The position numbers and the translations under genes were made by a program. From Conoideocrella luteorostrata (lineage: Eukaryota; Ascomycota; Sordariomycetes; Hypocreales; Clavicipitaceae), in NCBI GenBank assembly GCA_032433595.1, contig JASWJB010000218.1:1-64000 (forward strand): a DNA stretch of 64,000 bases. The letters are read 5' to 3'. The notes beneath the pieces are model-generated. The model ran no database searches and was not told where the DNA came from. It saw only the letters and a list, made by a program, of their open reading frames with translations. Below are positions 37,304-48,790 of this stretch, piece after piece. The first letter of the stretch is position 1. The number at the start of each line of letters is the position of its first letter.

Positions 37304-40300
37304 TTAAAACAAGCCATCGATCTCACCAGTCTCGGTATCAACGTCGACATTGAGATACCCTGGGGCTGTAGGCAGTCCTGGAATGGTTTGGATATCAGCA
37401 GCCAGGGCATACCTATGGGATATGTTAGTCACAGAACCGCTCGTCACTCAACGTATTTCAGGGATTGTACTTACAGATATCCGGCGCCAGCAGCCATGCG
37501 AACATCTCGAATGGGAACGGTGAAACCAGTAGGCGCACCCTTCAGATCAGGGTCGTGTGACAAAGAGTATTGTGTCTTGGCAATGCAAATAGGCAAGTTG
37601 CCATAGCCTTGCTTGGTGTAGGTATCGACCTTCTTCTGAGCCAACTCGCTGAACTCAACATTGGCAGCACCATACATCTTCTGGCCAATCGCTTCAATGC
37701 GCTCCTGAATGGTTCCATCTAAACCATAAGTAAGCTTCAGCTCCCTCGGCTTTCCACTGGCAGCAACGACGCCCTTGGCCAAATCTACAGCTCCCTTGCC
37801 ACCCTGAGCCCAGTGGTCGGCTAGGATCGCATCCTCGGCCCCAGCAGACAAGGCCTCCTCACGCACGACTGCGATTTCAGCTTCAGTGTCTGTAGCGAAC
37901 TTGTTGATAGCCACGACAACGGGGATTCCAAATGACTTTGCGTTACTAATATGTTTCTTAAGGTTCACACAACCAGCACGCAGAATATCCACATTCTCCT
38001 GCTTGTAGACAGGGTCGAGAGGAGCACCAGGCGCAATTGGAGGACCACCTCCGTGAACCTTCAGAGCACGGATGGTGGCAACTACAACAACCACGTCTGG
38101 TACAAGCCCCGAGGTGCGGCACTTGATGTTGAAGAAACGCTCGCCACCCATGGTGAAGTCAAACCCAGCTTCCGTTACAACGAAACCGGAAACCTCATCG
38201 GGGTTCTCATCTGGTTCGCTTCCAGCAAGCTTCAATGCTAGTTTGTCAGCAATGATGGAGCTCTGTCCGATGCTGATGTTGGCGAATGGGCCAGCATGAA
38301 CAAAGACAGGAGTGCCTTCCAAAGTTTGCATGAGGTTTGGCTTGATGGCATCCTTCATCAGGGCCGTCAGAGCACCACCGGCGCCGATATCATCGCACGT
38401 AACAGGATCACCGCTGCGTGAAGTAGCAACGACCATACGACCGAGGCGCTCTCGCATATCGTTCAAGCTAGTGCTGAGAGCCAGAATAGCCATGCATTCA
38501 CTGGCGACAGATATGTCAAAGCCGGTCTCACGAGATTGACCCTTCTCAGTCGGGGCGGTGCCAACGGTAATCCCTCGCAAGTGACGATCATTAACATCAA
38601 GAACCCGTCTCCAAGTGATGGTATCAGGGTCAATATCAAGACGGGCAAATCGTCGGATCTCGTCCTCGGTCAGCGCGTCAGGGTCAGTCTTGTCAATACC
38701 TAGCTTCTTCAGACGGCGGAACATGACAGGTGCAAATTTCTTGGTTCCATTTTTGGCGGGAACAAGTCGTCTGTAGAGAGGGCCGTCCTTCTGTGTGTTC
38801 TCATGGAAGATTCTAGTTTCGATAGCAGCAGCTAATAAGTTGTTGGCTGCTGTGATTGCATGGATATCACCAGTCAAATGCAGATTGAATTCGTCCATAG
38901 GGATGACTTGACTGTAACCACCACCAGCAGCTCCGCCCTTGATCCCAAACGTAGGACCCTGGCTGGGTTGTCTGACGTTGGCAAAGGTCAATCGCCCGAG
39001 GTGCGCTCCAAGGGCCTGGGCGAGACCCATTGTGGTAGTAGACTTGCCCTCACCAAGCGGAGTCGGCGTAATCCCGGTAACTACGACATAACGTCCATTC
39101 TGGCGGTGCTCCAGACGCTTCAGAAGGTCCAGATCAACCTTTGCCTTGTAGGCTCCGTATGGCTCCAGCTCGTGAGGGGCGATGCCAACCTCTGCGGCAA
39201 TCCTAGTGATCTGCTTCGGGGTCTGGTCCCTAGAGATGGCAATGTCGGATGGCACTGGAGTCTTCAATTTGAGTGGGAGAGGAATCGTCTTTCTCAACTT
39301 TTCCTTCTCAAAAAAAAGGTCAGTTGCCTCAACAACATTCTGCAGCAGCATGGCGACAGTCATGGGGCCAACTCCGCCAGGAACAGGAGTAATGACTGAG
39401 GCAACCTTGGCAGCAGCCTCGAAATCAACGTCTCCGACCATTCGCTGACCACTCTTCTTGGAAGCATCGGGAATGAAGTTGGTGCCGACATCAATGACAA
39501 CAGCACCTTCCTTCAACCACTCAGCCTTGACAAATTGAGCTTGGCCGATAGCAGCAATAACAATATCAGCATGTTTCAAGTAGGTCTCAAGGTTCTGAGT
39601 CTTGGAGTGGCAAACGATCACAGTGGCATCGGCATGACGCAAGAGATAGCTGACAGGACCTCCAACAATGTTGCTGCGACCGAGGACAACTGCTGTTTTG
39701 CCCGCAATCTGGATCCCGGCCTCCTTTAACATGACCATGACACCTTTGGGGGTACAAGGCGTAAAAATTGGCGCACCGCCACGCTTAGCCAGTTCGCCAA
39801 TATTGTTTGTGCCGAATCCATCAACGTCTTTCTCGTCGGCCACAGCAGAAGTGATGTTATATTCGGAAATGTTTGCAGGAAGGGGAAGTTGAACCAAGAC
39901 TCCGTTGACCGTGGGGTCATGATTGAGGCGGCGAATCTGGTCCAGCAGCTCAACCTCGGAGATGTCGACAGGGAATTGAATGAGCTCGCAAGCAACATTG
40001 GCCTATAAATTACGGGTGTTAGGACGTTTGCCGAATACATTTATTTAGCAGTGCCACTCGTTAAATTCATACCTCAGCGGCGGCTTTGAGTTTCATGCGC
40101 ACATAGGTGGCTGTTTATGCGGCATTGGCCAGTTAGCTATGAAGGTGATCTTGGAGTCACCGCATTGCGGGGGAGGGGTCAAGAGTCGCGGGACGGGACA
40201 AAAAAAATTGAAGGTGGGATGAACGAACAAGAGTCAGAGCGGTCGCCAACTGTAAGATAGAAAGCAAAAAAGGTCAGTTCTTTAATTCAAAGCATAGCAT

Positions 40301-40468
40301 ATTTACATATACGGAGTACTGGGCTTTGCCATAGGTATGCGCACCTTGAATGATCTTGAGGCATGGCCTGTAGCGGGCGTTGACCTGTTGCTTCTTAGCA
40401 ATGTCGACGCCTATCTTCTCGCGGATACCCTTGGCAATGGCAGTGCCATCCAAGATGCGGGCGGTCAT
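37304..40468 (-). CDS. ade3: C1-tetrahydrofolate synthase (trifunctional)
   Basis: Methylene-THF dehydrogenase, methenyl-THF cyclohydrolase and formyl-THF synthetase in one chain; supplies one-carbon units for purines and other pathways. Five exons on the minus strand: 40468-40345, 40249-40229 (a 21-nt microexon), 40110-40073, 40002-37475 and 37412-37304, 2820 nt, 939 aa, matching the usual about 940. The microexon restores VGDRSDSSTYVRMK, the conserved folate-binding start of the dehydrogenase. The dehydrogenase/cyclohydrolase domain covers about residues 1-320. The synthetase follows, with the ATP-binding loop [12 protein letters not shown]. The frame stays open upstream of this ATG (see findings), so a mitochondrial form with an extension is possible. 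The donor after the microexon is the weak GTTCGT. The symbol follows yeast; a single fungal gene could equally be called mis1. Confidence 0.9.
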
Positions 40469-40653
40469 AACTGCAGTCGTGGTGAAGCGTCGACGGCGGT
40501 CAGAGAAGGGATTGGTGAAAGATGCTGAGGAACCCAGGCGGGCAGGATGACGAAGAAGAGAGTAAACAGCCTTGGTTGCGGTGGAGCGCCGAGGGTTTGA
40601 CGATGGGGATGCTGATGCTGATAGCTGGTCGAGCCGCGGGGCACCAGAAGCAT
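40465..40653 (-). promoter_or_regulatory. uORF in the C1-THF synthase leader, stop overlapping the main ATG
   Basis: A 62-codon frame runs from an ATG at 40653 to a TGA at 40467-40465. The TGA overlaps the main start in the sequence ATGA (main ATG 40468-40466). It lies inside the predicted transcript if the TATA element near 40856 is used and no leader intron removes it. Confidence 0.4.
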
Positions 40654-40749
40654 GTGGTGCTGCACCAAATGCAGCTTTCTGGCGGTCTCCGGTGCCGGGA
40701 TTAAGCGGCTTCAGCCTGTCAATGCCCAGGCTCGACTGCCCGAAATCAA

Positions 40750-40767
40750 TTATGGGTGCATGCCCAT
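40750..40767 (-). promoter_or_regulatory. Short uORF (5 codons) in the C1-THF synthase leader
   Basis: ATG-GGC-ATG-CAC-CCA-TAA; the first AUG downstream of the predicted TATA box. Confidence 0.35.
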
Positions 40768-40852
40768 TTGCGGAAGTGTGCAAATATGTGGAAGCACAGG
40801 CGGAACTAAGGCAACGGTAGCGCTGACACCCGAGTGGTCGACTGGATGCCCG

Positions 40853-40859
40853 TTTTATA
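40853..40859 (-). promoter_or_regulatory. TATAAAA box upstream of C1-THF synthase
   Basis: Minus-strand TATAAAA about 385 nt upstream of the main ATG. It would place the transcription start near 40.83 kb. Confidence 0.4.
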
Positions 40860-41853
40860 GAGAAATTCTGCGCCGGCGGCTGTGGCGATGGTTGAGGGCT
40901 GGATAAGGTCGACCTGATGCCCCGGGTTGCACCAGATGAACTGTGCTCCAGTTGCATTGCTTGAGTGCGGCAATGCAGCAGTCTCTGAGCAGAAGCGCCG
41001 CCGCTGTGTTTTGAGCAAACACGATGAACCTTGCCAGCAGCCATGGCCGTCAAGCTGGTCGCCGTCCGGGCTGGTTGCTTGGATCGGCAGGTTAGTATGG
41101 AACTCTACAATTGGTCATCCCAGTTGTCGTTGATGTACTCCGTCGTTGCAGTGATGGACCATGAACTTCCCGGACGCACCTCAAGGTGTAATGCCAAAGA
41201 TTCCTCACTCCCAGCAGAACGGCCAAAATGTCCTCCGTTGCCTTTTTGGCTTGCCCGATTGGGAGTGGAGCTCGGTCAGAGCCTGCGCAGTATTAATAGG
41301 TCTCTGTCCGGTGGCGCTCTGTTTGCTGTCGGCGACAGTGCTGGTTCCTTGCAGTGTTTGCGAAGCCAGGCCCTGCCAATCACGTCAAGGTCAGCCCGTT
41401 CCGAGCACAGGTCAAGCACAGGTCAAGCAAGGTCAGCAGCAGGTGTGCGCTACAAGGTTCGGTCTGGCTGGCGGACTGAACTGAGCTGCGGCTGGGTCGT
41501 GGGTTGGGGTTGGGGTTGTTTTAATACTTCCCAACTCCATCCCTCCCTTGGATTTGCATATCAACGCTTGGGTCTCCACGATTCTCTAAATGTCAAATCC
41601 CTGCGGAGTAATTCGCATTAATGTAATCCTGCTGCGTGACTTGTTTTGATCCGTTCGAGCCCAGTGCTTCTGCGCCCTTCTTGATGTCTTGCTCAATCCA
41701 GCAGTCTAACTAACTAACTAGTGACAGACCGGGCAGGTCTCTGCCATGGCGTGTCGTGAATGCCGTTTGTGCCTGCAACCTCAGACACTCGACCAATGAG
41801 TATATTTTTATGACCAACACGTTTGCATCGCCAACGCGGGGTGAAGTCTAACA
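40860..41853. other. Intergenic between C1-THF synthase and the small gene at 41854
   Basis: No independent gene seen. On the minus strand the open frame in phase with C1-THF synthase continues up to about 41.05 kb, where an ATG (41044) begins a Ser/Pro/Arg-rich stretch that could be an alternative N-terminus if a 5' intron exists. Confidence 0.4.
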
Positions 41854-42401
41854 ATGGCAACTTCCCCATCAGAATGGACCTGGACACAGCGGCTTTATAA
41901 CGAACTAGCAGCCGGAGCTCCCGCGTCTTCCTGCTTAGACCTGTTGTCGCCGCCACGGGTGTGGATGCTTGGCGCTTTGGCGTTCAAAATAAGGAAAGCT
42001 GGCACACTCGATCACGATGCCGAGACTTTCCCCATGACCCCCAAGCAACGCCGAAAGGATGAGCTGCATGACATGGCGCGCTATGCGGTGTGAGTATGGG
42101 GGTAGAGTTGGAGTCGACCATCAGACAGCGAAGCCACTTGCCATGTCTATATCTAAAAGGCACTGATGGCAAGCTACAGAGCTATTCAGATGCTCTCGAC
42201 TACTAGCTTAAGATATGCAAAGTCGGCACGCCACGTATCCTAATAGACAGTCATGGTCCAAGCATATCCCAACGCGATGTAAAACGACTCACAGAGTTGT
42301 TTGGCTCCCGCGCTGGGACAATTACCCCTCTTGGCATCCCACCATTTCCCTCGATTGACCAGCTAGTAGATCTTCTCAACGGCTCACGTAGGACGAGCTA
42401 A
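41854..42401 (+). CDS. Hypothetical small protein, or frame-broken gene
   Basis: The start is good (taacaATGGCA). The first exon encodes WTWTQRLYNELAAGAPASSC and then PMTPKQRRKDELHDMARYA. Downstream, 42207-42401 is open and strikingly protein-like (VGTPRILIDSHGPSISQRD, then ITPLGIPPFPSIDQLVDLLN) and ends TAA. The best spliced model is 41854-42087 joined to 42207-42401 (donor GTGTGA, acceptor ACTAG), 142 aa. The better donor GTGAGT, two bases later, leads instead to a short C-terminus in another frame that stops near 42240. Either the weak donor is used or a one-base frameshift has broken the gene. No family recognised. Confidence 0.4.
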
Positions 42402-42829
42402 ACCTGAATGCGACACGTCGATATGCCATCCGAATGGCCTTCTGCTCATGCGAGGGAGGAGAGTTGGAGGGGGGTTGACCCCACGACTGATGGTGGCGCC
42501 GAGAATAGCAGCAGCTCTTAGCTAAGAGGAATGGTTTGATTCGTGATGGAGCTTCATGATGTGGTGTAAGTCTGGATCAGCGGCAGTCTCTGATTCGCCG
42601 CTCCGCGTGTCTGGGCCGTGTAGAAACGAATTCTCAATAAATAGGTTGCACGTTGTCCGGAACTAGAAAATTTGAAGATTTTGGCTTGAACCTGACACGA
42701 CATATCTGTATTCGCACTCGATTTTCAACATGGCATAACCTCCGCCTGCGCCCGCCATTTTACATTTTAAAGCTTCCTAAGCAGCTAAGTACCTTTGTAC
42801 ATACATGTGCAGACATAATCAAAAACGTA
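42402..42829. other. Intergenic, 3' flanks of convergent genes
   Basis: Nothing recognised; A/T-rich toward 42.8 kb. Confidence 0.5.
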
Positions 42830-45758
42830 TCATTCCACTTCCTCCCACATCATCTGCAACTGCGTCATCTGCATCCAGTCACCCGGCCGATTGGCATCCG
42901 CAAACCCAGACTGCATATTGTTGAACATCTGCGCGCTAGTAGCCCCATGCTCTGTTTCATGCCACCCAATTGTGCTGTTGCCATGCAAATGCCCGTCTGT
43001 AGTACCAGACAGAACAGCTGTGCTTTCCATTCCGGAATACATGAGGCTCAGTTGGCCTTGATGCATCGCATTAACCATCTTAATCTGCTGCATTCCCAAT
43101 ATGAATTCGATGCGTGGGACCGTCTGGTTGAAGACCTGTAATCTTCGTTGTCCAAATGCCTTGAACTTGTCCAGCTCTTCATTAGATTCGTCTGACCCTG
43201 GTGCACCGGCGTTGCATACTTCCAACCACATACGGCGCATCCGAGGAGACCAAATCTGACAGATCTGGGCTCGTTTATCTGCCGCGCCATAATACTGCAA
43301 GTGGTCGGCGAGCGTCGTGTCGGCCACAAAACTGAGATAGCAGTCTTCGCAGAATAATGCTTGGTCGTATCCCCACCACACTGAGTTTTCCCGGTGCTTA
43401 ATCCCAGGGCACGCAAGTACACTTGCAAACTTTTTGATGTAGTCCGTGTAGTAGCTAAATACACCACGGTCAAGTGCCTCTCCAAACTTGGCCAAGTATT
43501 GGTTAAAACGAGGGCTGGCAGGGCAGAAACTGCACACAATGGTATCTTCGCGGCTTCGTGCAGCTGGCTCGAGGAACTTGTCCAGCTCGTTGGTCATGAA
43601 AATACCGTGGTAGCAGGCTTCGCAAATGTTAAAATCAGGGCATCCGCCTGCTATAGTCCACCAGTTGCCCCGGATGATGCCATGTGCTGTACAAGGCACC
43701 AGCTTGTTAATAATCTGTGTCGAACTCCAAAATCCATCGACATCCTTGTCGTTCAACCTGGCATCAAGTAGAAATAACATGGGAAGGGCCGAACTTGTCA
43801 ATTTACAGGTCCACTGTTGCCCTAACATGGCCATCCACGCGTCAAATCCGAGGTTTTGCTTGACTGCGTCAAACTCATTTTCAAACTCGGTTAATTCCAG
43901 TTTATCCATATAGCAAGCCCCACAGACGTGGAAATCATCAATTGCTCGACGAGGAACGTGCCACTTTCCTTCGGTGGCGGCAATCTGTCTGCCTTCGCAT
44001 GCAGGAAGCTCCAATCGCCGGGTGCAGTTGCTAACAAAGCCAGACCAGTCACTACTGCGTGACAGCTTCTCGATGGCCCGAGCGATATAAGGAGTGCTTA
44101 TGTCACATACCCACGTGTCTTTTGCCCCTTGGTCGTTATTCGGGGTGAATTGAGTTTCGAAACAAGTCCCGACTATTTTATCCTCGTGGCATGCTTCACA
44201 AGCGATGAAACCATTAATCTCATTGTTCCGCATTCCGAGCCAGTGAATCTTCTCCGTTCCTAACGCACCCTGCCTGCCCTTGCAGTCGGGGATAGTGAGG
44301 CGCCGTTCCATGAAGGAACGGATGTCGTCCAGGCTGTTGCTTTGAAGCGCTTGCTTCCATAAATAGTCTTTGAGACGGGGGTACCAGAACCGACAACTTG
44401 ATTGGGAGTTTGGTGCTGCTAGCTTCCGCTTAAAGTGTCCCTCCAACACGGTAGACTCGATATGATCCTGGTGGCACTTTGTACAAATGAGATACTCCGG
44501 TACTTCGGGAAGATGATACCAAAAAAGCGAATGGTTTACTGTTAGAGTTTCTGGGCAATATCGAACAACTTCTCGGGGACTACCACTCGCTATGACTGGA
44601 GGTAGTTTCTGTGGCTTGTTGTTGCTGGATAATGTATTGGGATGACTTGTTGCTAGCCTCTGCCGCTCATCACCAATATCGAGGTTGCTCATATGTTGTG
44701 CTACAGATGACGGATCATCTCGCACTGTAGTCTGGTTCTGGGTGTCTGGATTGATGGCCGGACCTGGAACATAGTTTTGAATCCCTGGGTAAGTCCCAGT
44801 CGCTGGAGGACTTGGTTGGACTGTCTGTGGTACCAGCGGTGGCATTGTCAGACCATTATAAGTCTCACTGGCGGTTGGTGGCGAATGATTGTTTGGTTTA
44901 GTTTTAGTATCATAAGAATTGGCACTCGAGGCTACTTCTGTCTGGTGTTGCCGCACCGACTCCGGAGAAGGTGCCTGGGCTGGGTTTGCCGGCGGTGTCC
45001 AATGGCTTGCATTTGATGCCAGCTCAGCCTGAAGCTGTGGTTGTGGATAACTCGTCCGAGGAGGCAGCAGAGGAGGATTAGGAAGGGATACGGGGCTGTT
45101 GACGCTTGGCTGTGGCGGTGCGTAGGATGACGGTTGTGAGGGAGAAGTGTAAGTCGTTGGTGGCGGGAGCTGAGAAGCATGATTATTTAAGTTCACTTGT
45201 GGTGCGTACGTCGATGCTTTTGGAGGAGATGGTACAGGAACAGCCCCATGATGGGCTTCATGTGAACCATGTTCCCAAGGCCGATGTTGTGATGTATTAG
45301 AGGGACGATATTCCGCATCTTGGTGATTTGCAGTCCCCGTGACCACGGGCTGTTGATACGGCCGAGGCGGAGGTGGAGGCGGAGGCGGATATTGATAATT
45401 GTGCTGTTCTTGTCCATTCGGATTGACAGCCGTATACGAATACCGCGTCGAAGGACTCGTCACCGTCGATCCAGCAGCAGTCCCGTATTGACCCAGAGGC
45501 GAATATGCCTGTTGTTGATAATGAACCTGCTGCTGCTGTCCCGGTGGCGGCGGGAAATACTGACAGAATTCCCCATTTAGCATACATGCATACTGGCAAG
45601 AAACGCAAAAAGGGGGGTATTACCTGATGCGGGTCTTGGTTTCCTTGATTCTGAGAGTTAGACTGCTCATACTTGGCTAGTCGTTGCTGAAGGTGTTGCT
45701 GCCCAGCTGCTACAGTCTTCGCAAGCCCGGATTTAGCAGCTTTGATGAAAGAATCCAT
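42830..45758 (-). CDS. Large Pro/Gln-rich protein with Cys-rich repeat modules
   Basis: Two exons: 45758-45624 and 45559-42830 (donor GTAATA, acceptor GTCAG), 2865 nt, 954 aa. It starts MDSFIKAAKSGLAKTVAAG, an amphipathic helix, and then has about 320 disordered residues rich in Pro, Gln, Ser and Tyr. From about residue 375 to 850 it contains at least six C-x-x-C units, each within a similar local pattern: a Trp/His-containing strand, then an aromatic and Cys-x-x-Cys followed by H/Y and an acidic residue (ICTKCHQDH, ACEACHEDK, VCGACYMDK, ICEACYHG, FCEDCYLS, VCSFCPAS). These look like repeated zinc-binding modules of about 90-110 residues. There is no clear membrane segment. No named family recognised. 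Confidence 0.8.
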
Positions 45759-47532
45759 GCTCAAATCCTGCAAAGTCCAATCGCTCACTGTCAAAGTGCA
45801 CAAACGAGAGGGTCTCTGATACGAGCAAGTTGGTCGGGTTGGCGAATATAAGTGAAATCTACAGGGTACATACAAAAGTCTACTTCTAGTTGTGATTTAG
45901 CCCAACGACAGCCCAGGCACACATAGCCAGGGTCAATATCCTTATTACCTCATAACAAGGCACAGCATCCTTATGTATAGAGCATATTCGGAAGAATTTA
46001 CTGGGCCATGGCTTTCTGAGTGCATAATCTCACGCCTTGAATGTGTGAGGCTGAGGGGATCTATTGATGGGGTACAGGAGTCTAGACCCCAACCCCTGGA
46101 GAGATGCGGCTGACGCAGTGTCGCTTATTCGGGCTGGGCATTGGTCAGCGCCAATTGTACACCGTATATTGTGAGTGAACAACTAAAACAGGGCTCGATA
46201 AGGTGGTGGCTAGGCAGATTGCGCCGTCTGGTTTCCATATAATAGGCTTCGAGACGCTGATCGATCTACCTTGTGTATGGTTGGTGGCTTGCACGAGGGT
46301 CCTTGCATGACTAACGTCGTACGCGAAGCAAATGCTGCTGTTGGCATTGAAACGGACAACCATATCTCTTGGCGAGAATAGGCCGGCATAATACTTTGCA
46401 AAGCTTGCTGTACCAATAAATGATGATGGTGGACGCCTTACCACGTGGGGCTTCATATGAACAGGAACGACAGCACGAATAACACCACCAGGGCGAGTAT
46501 TCTCAAGACGACACCACACAACGCAGAGTTCTCCGTCGTGTACTCGTACGAGATTGTTTCGGTCTCTGCGGATGACGATAAACAAGATACCTGCCAACCG
46601 AGATTCGGTCCGCACCATGGAGTAGCAGAGCTTTCGTCCGGTAATACATGAGTCCCACGGTATATAGTCTCTTTACACGCCTTGAGAACGGAGAAGGCCG
46701 CGAAAAATCGAAGATGTGATCGATGTTTGGGTCAAATATCATTCTGCCAACCAGCCGTCGCTGACTTTGGATCATTGTGAAAATGGACTATGGAGCACGC
46801 CTCAAGCGAATCTCTCCACTCACCGAGGCTCCCACGGTGTTCAGTGTCGTGGCTGCCACGGCTGACTTCGTGTAGCATCGATGAGATGACTAACTAGACA
46901 ACCCTTTCGATTGGACACGCATAGGTGAATGACTCAACATTTCCTAAGCAAGCTCGACAGTTTACACGGAGAATCTGACTGGTCTTATTTCCAACCTCCA
47001 AGTTCAACGGCAAAGTAATGCCGTAAATAACGAAATAATTGCTAACGGTATAAACGTGACTCATTGATGATCATTGATGACCCCTCTACAGTGGTCGTGG
47101 TAGCCTTTAGGATGGTTGGAGCCATCTTGTACTGTGCGAGGCCAGCTGGTTGATAAAGGTACATGCACTTCTAGCACTATTGTCATTGAATGCTATGTAT
47201 CTTGAGTACTATGTGCAAATTTTGCTGGGTGGTGCGCATATGTGGATTAACACGTGAGTAAGATCTTATTTATCACCAAAGACTTACCATATATGGCCAA
47301 CATCACGTACTAATCTTTATGACTCCCCGCTACCCCATCCAGGCATCGTACCCCACCAAAACGCACAATCGCCAAAAATTCAAAGCCCACTGCGTCAAGT
47401 TGAATCCAGAAGCCTAGTTTCCAGCTGGCCCATATTACATCCCGCTCTTCCCTCGACCTTCTCTCGTCCGGCCGGCTCATTCGTATTTCAAGGTCGACTG
47501 AACGAGAGTAATATTACAATAAACCGCCCAAT
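45759..47532. other. Intergenic, divergent promoters of the Cys-rich gene and eIF3i
   Basis: Two overlapping minus-strand frames (46145-46618 and 46503-46775) are somewhat protein-like but cannot be joined with a standard intron. They may be chance or a relic. No repeats seen. Confidence 0.4.
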
Positions 47533-48790
47533 ATGAGACCTATTCTCCTTTCAGGGCACGAGCGTGCGCTCACCCAGATCCGGTACGACTTTTCCCACGT
47601 CCCCTCACCACAATCGTCGAATGCCCCTCCCTGCTTCCCGATTGCTGCAATAATGAAATTGGCTGTGTCGCGTGAACTGGCTTTTTCCTTCAGTTTTTTT
47701 TAAGGGGGTTTTACAACTCTTTATACTGACTCTGCCGACTTTTGCGAACAGCTACAACCTCGATGGCGACATTATCTTCTCTGTTGCCAAGGATCAGCAA
47801 ATTTGCGCCTGGTTCTCGCACAACGGCGAGCGTCTCGGAACTTACCACGGCCATGTTGGTGCCATCTGGACTGTCGATGTCGAGCCCACCACTACCATGA
47901 TCGCCTCCGGCTCTGCCGATAACACCATTCGACTTTGGGAGGTCAAGACGGGACGCTGCCTCAAGTCGTGGGAGTTCCCTACCGCCGTCAAGAGAGTCGA
48001 GTTCAACGAGGATGGCACCAAGCTTCTCGGCGTGACGGAAAAGCGCATGGGATACCTGAGCAACATTGTTGTCATCGATATCAACCCCGACGTCGATGCA
48101 GAGCAAACCGATGAGAGGGCTCTTACCATTGTCTGTGACGAGTCAAAGGCCACTGTCGCCGGTTGGAGTAACATGGACAAATACATCATTGCCGGACACG
48201 AGGATGGTAGTATCAGCCAGTACGACGGCAAGACTGGTGAGCTTCTGGATAACGTTCCGGTTCACGAGCTCGACCAGCCCATTACCGACCTTCAGTGGTC
48301 AGCCGACCGCACCTACTTCATCACTGCTTGCAAGGACAAGACCGCCAAGGTAAGCCACTTCTTTCGTTTTACCGCTCCCGAACATATACTCTCTTTCTCG
48401 GATATACTGACAGATCCTTTCCAGCTTGTATCTGCCCGCGACTTAACCGTGTTGAAGACTTATGTCGCCGATACTCCTCTCAACAGCGCTACCATCACTC
48501 CTAAGAAGGACTTTGCCATCCTTGGTGGTGGTCAGGCCGCCATGGATGTCACCAGAACTTCCGCCCGCCAAGGTAAATTCGAAGCTCGTTTCTACCACAA
48601 GATCTTCGAAGACGAGGTCGGCCGTGTCCGTGGTCACTTCGGTCCCCTCAACACCGTCGCCGCCGATCCCACCGGAAAGAGCTACGCAAGCGGAGGAGAG
48701 GACGGTTACGTCCGTGTTCACCATTTCGACAAGGGCTACTACGATTTCTTGTATGAGGTTGAGAGAGAACGAATCAATCGAATGCAGTAA
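47533..48790 (+). CDS. tif34: Translation initiation factor eIF3 subunit i (TIF34)
   Basis: WD40 beta-propeller subunit of eIF3, which acts in 43S/48S complex assembly in the cytosol. Three exons: 47533-47582, 47752-48349 and 48425-48790, 1014 nt, 337 aa, the normal length. The start [19 protein letters not shown] is diagnostic. WD repeats include [20 protein letters not shown] with [15 protein letters not shown], and [20 protein letters not shown] with [12 protein letters not shown] at the C-terminus. Intron 2 (48350-48424) is 75 bp with no in-frame stop, so retention would insert 25 residues rather than truncate. I treat it as an intron because the spliced join DKTAKLVSARDL matches the family and its edges are GTAAGC and TTCCAG. 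Confidence 0.93.

Noticed and set aside
46145..46775. Two overlapping minus-strand frames as a gene
   Set aside because: They overlap in different phases, and no standard intron joins them; no domain recognised.
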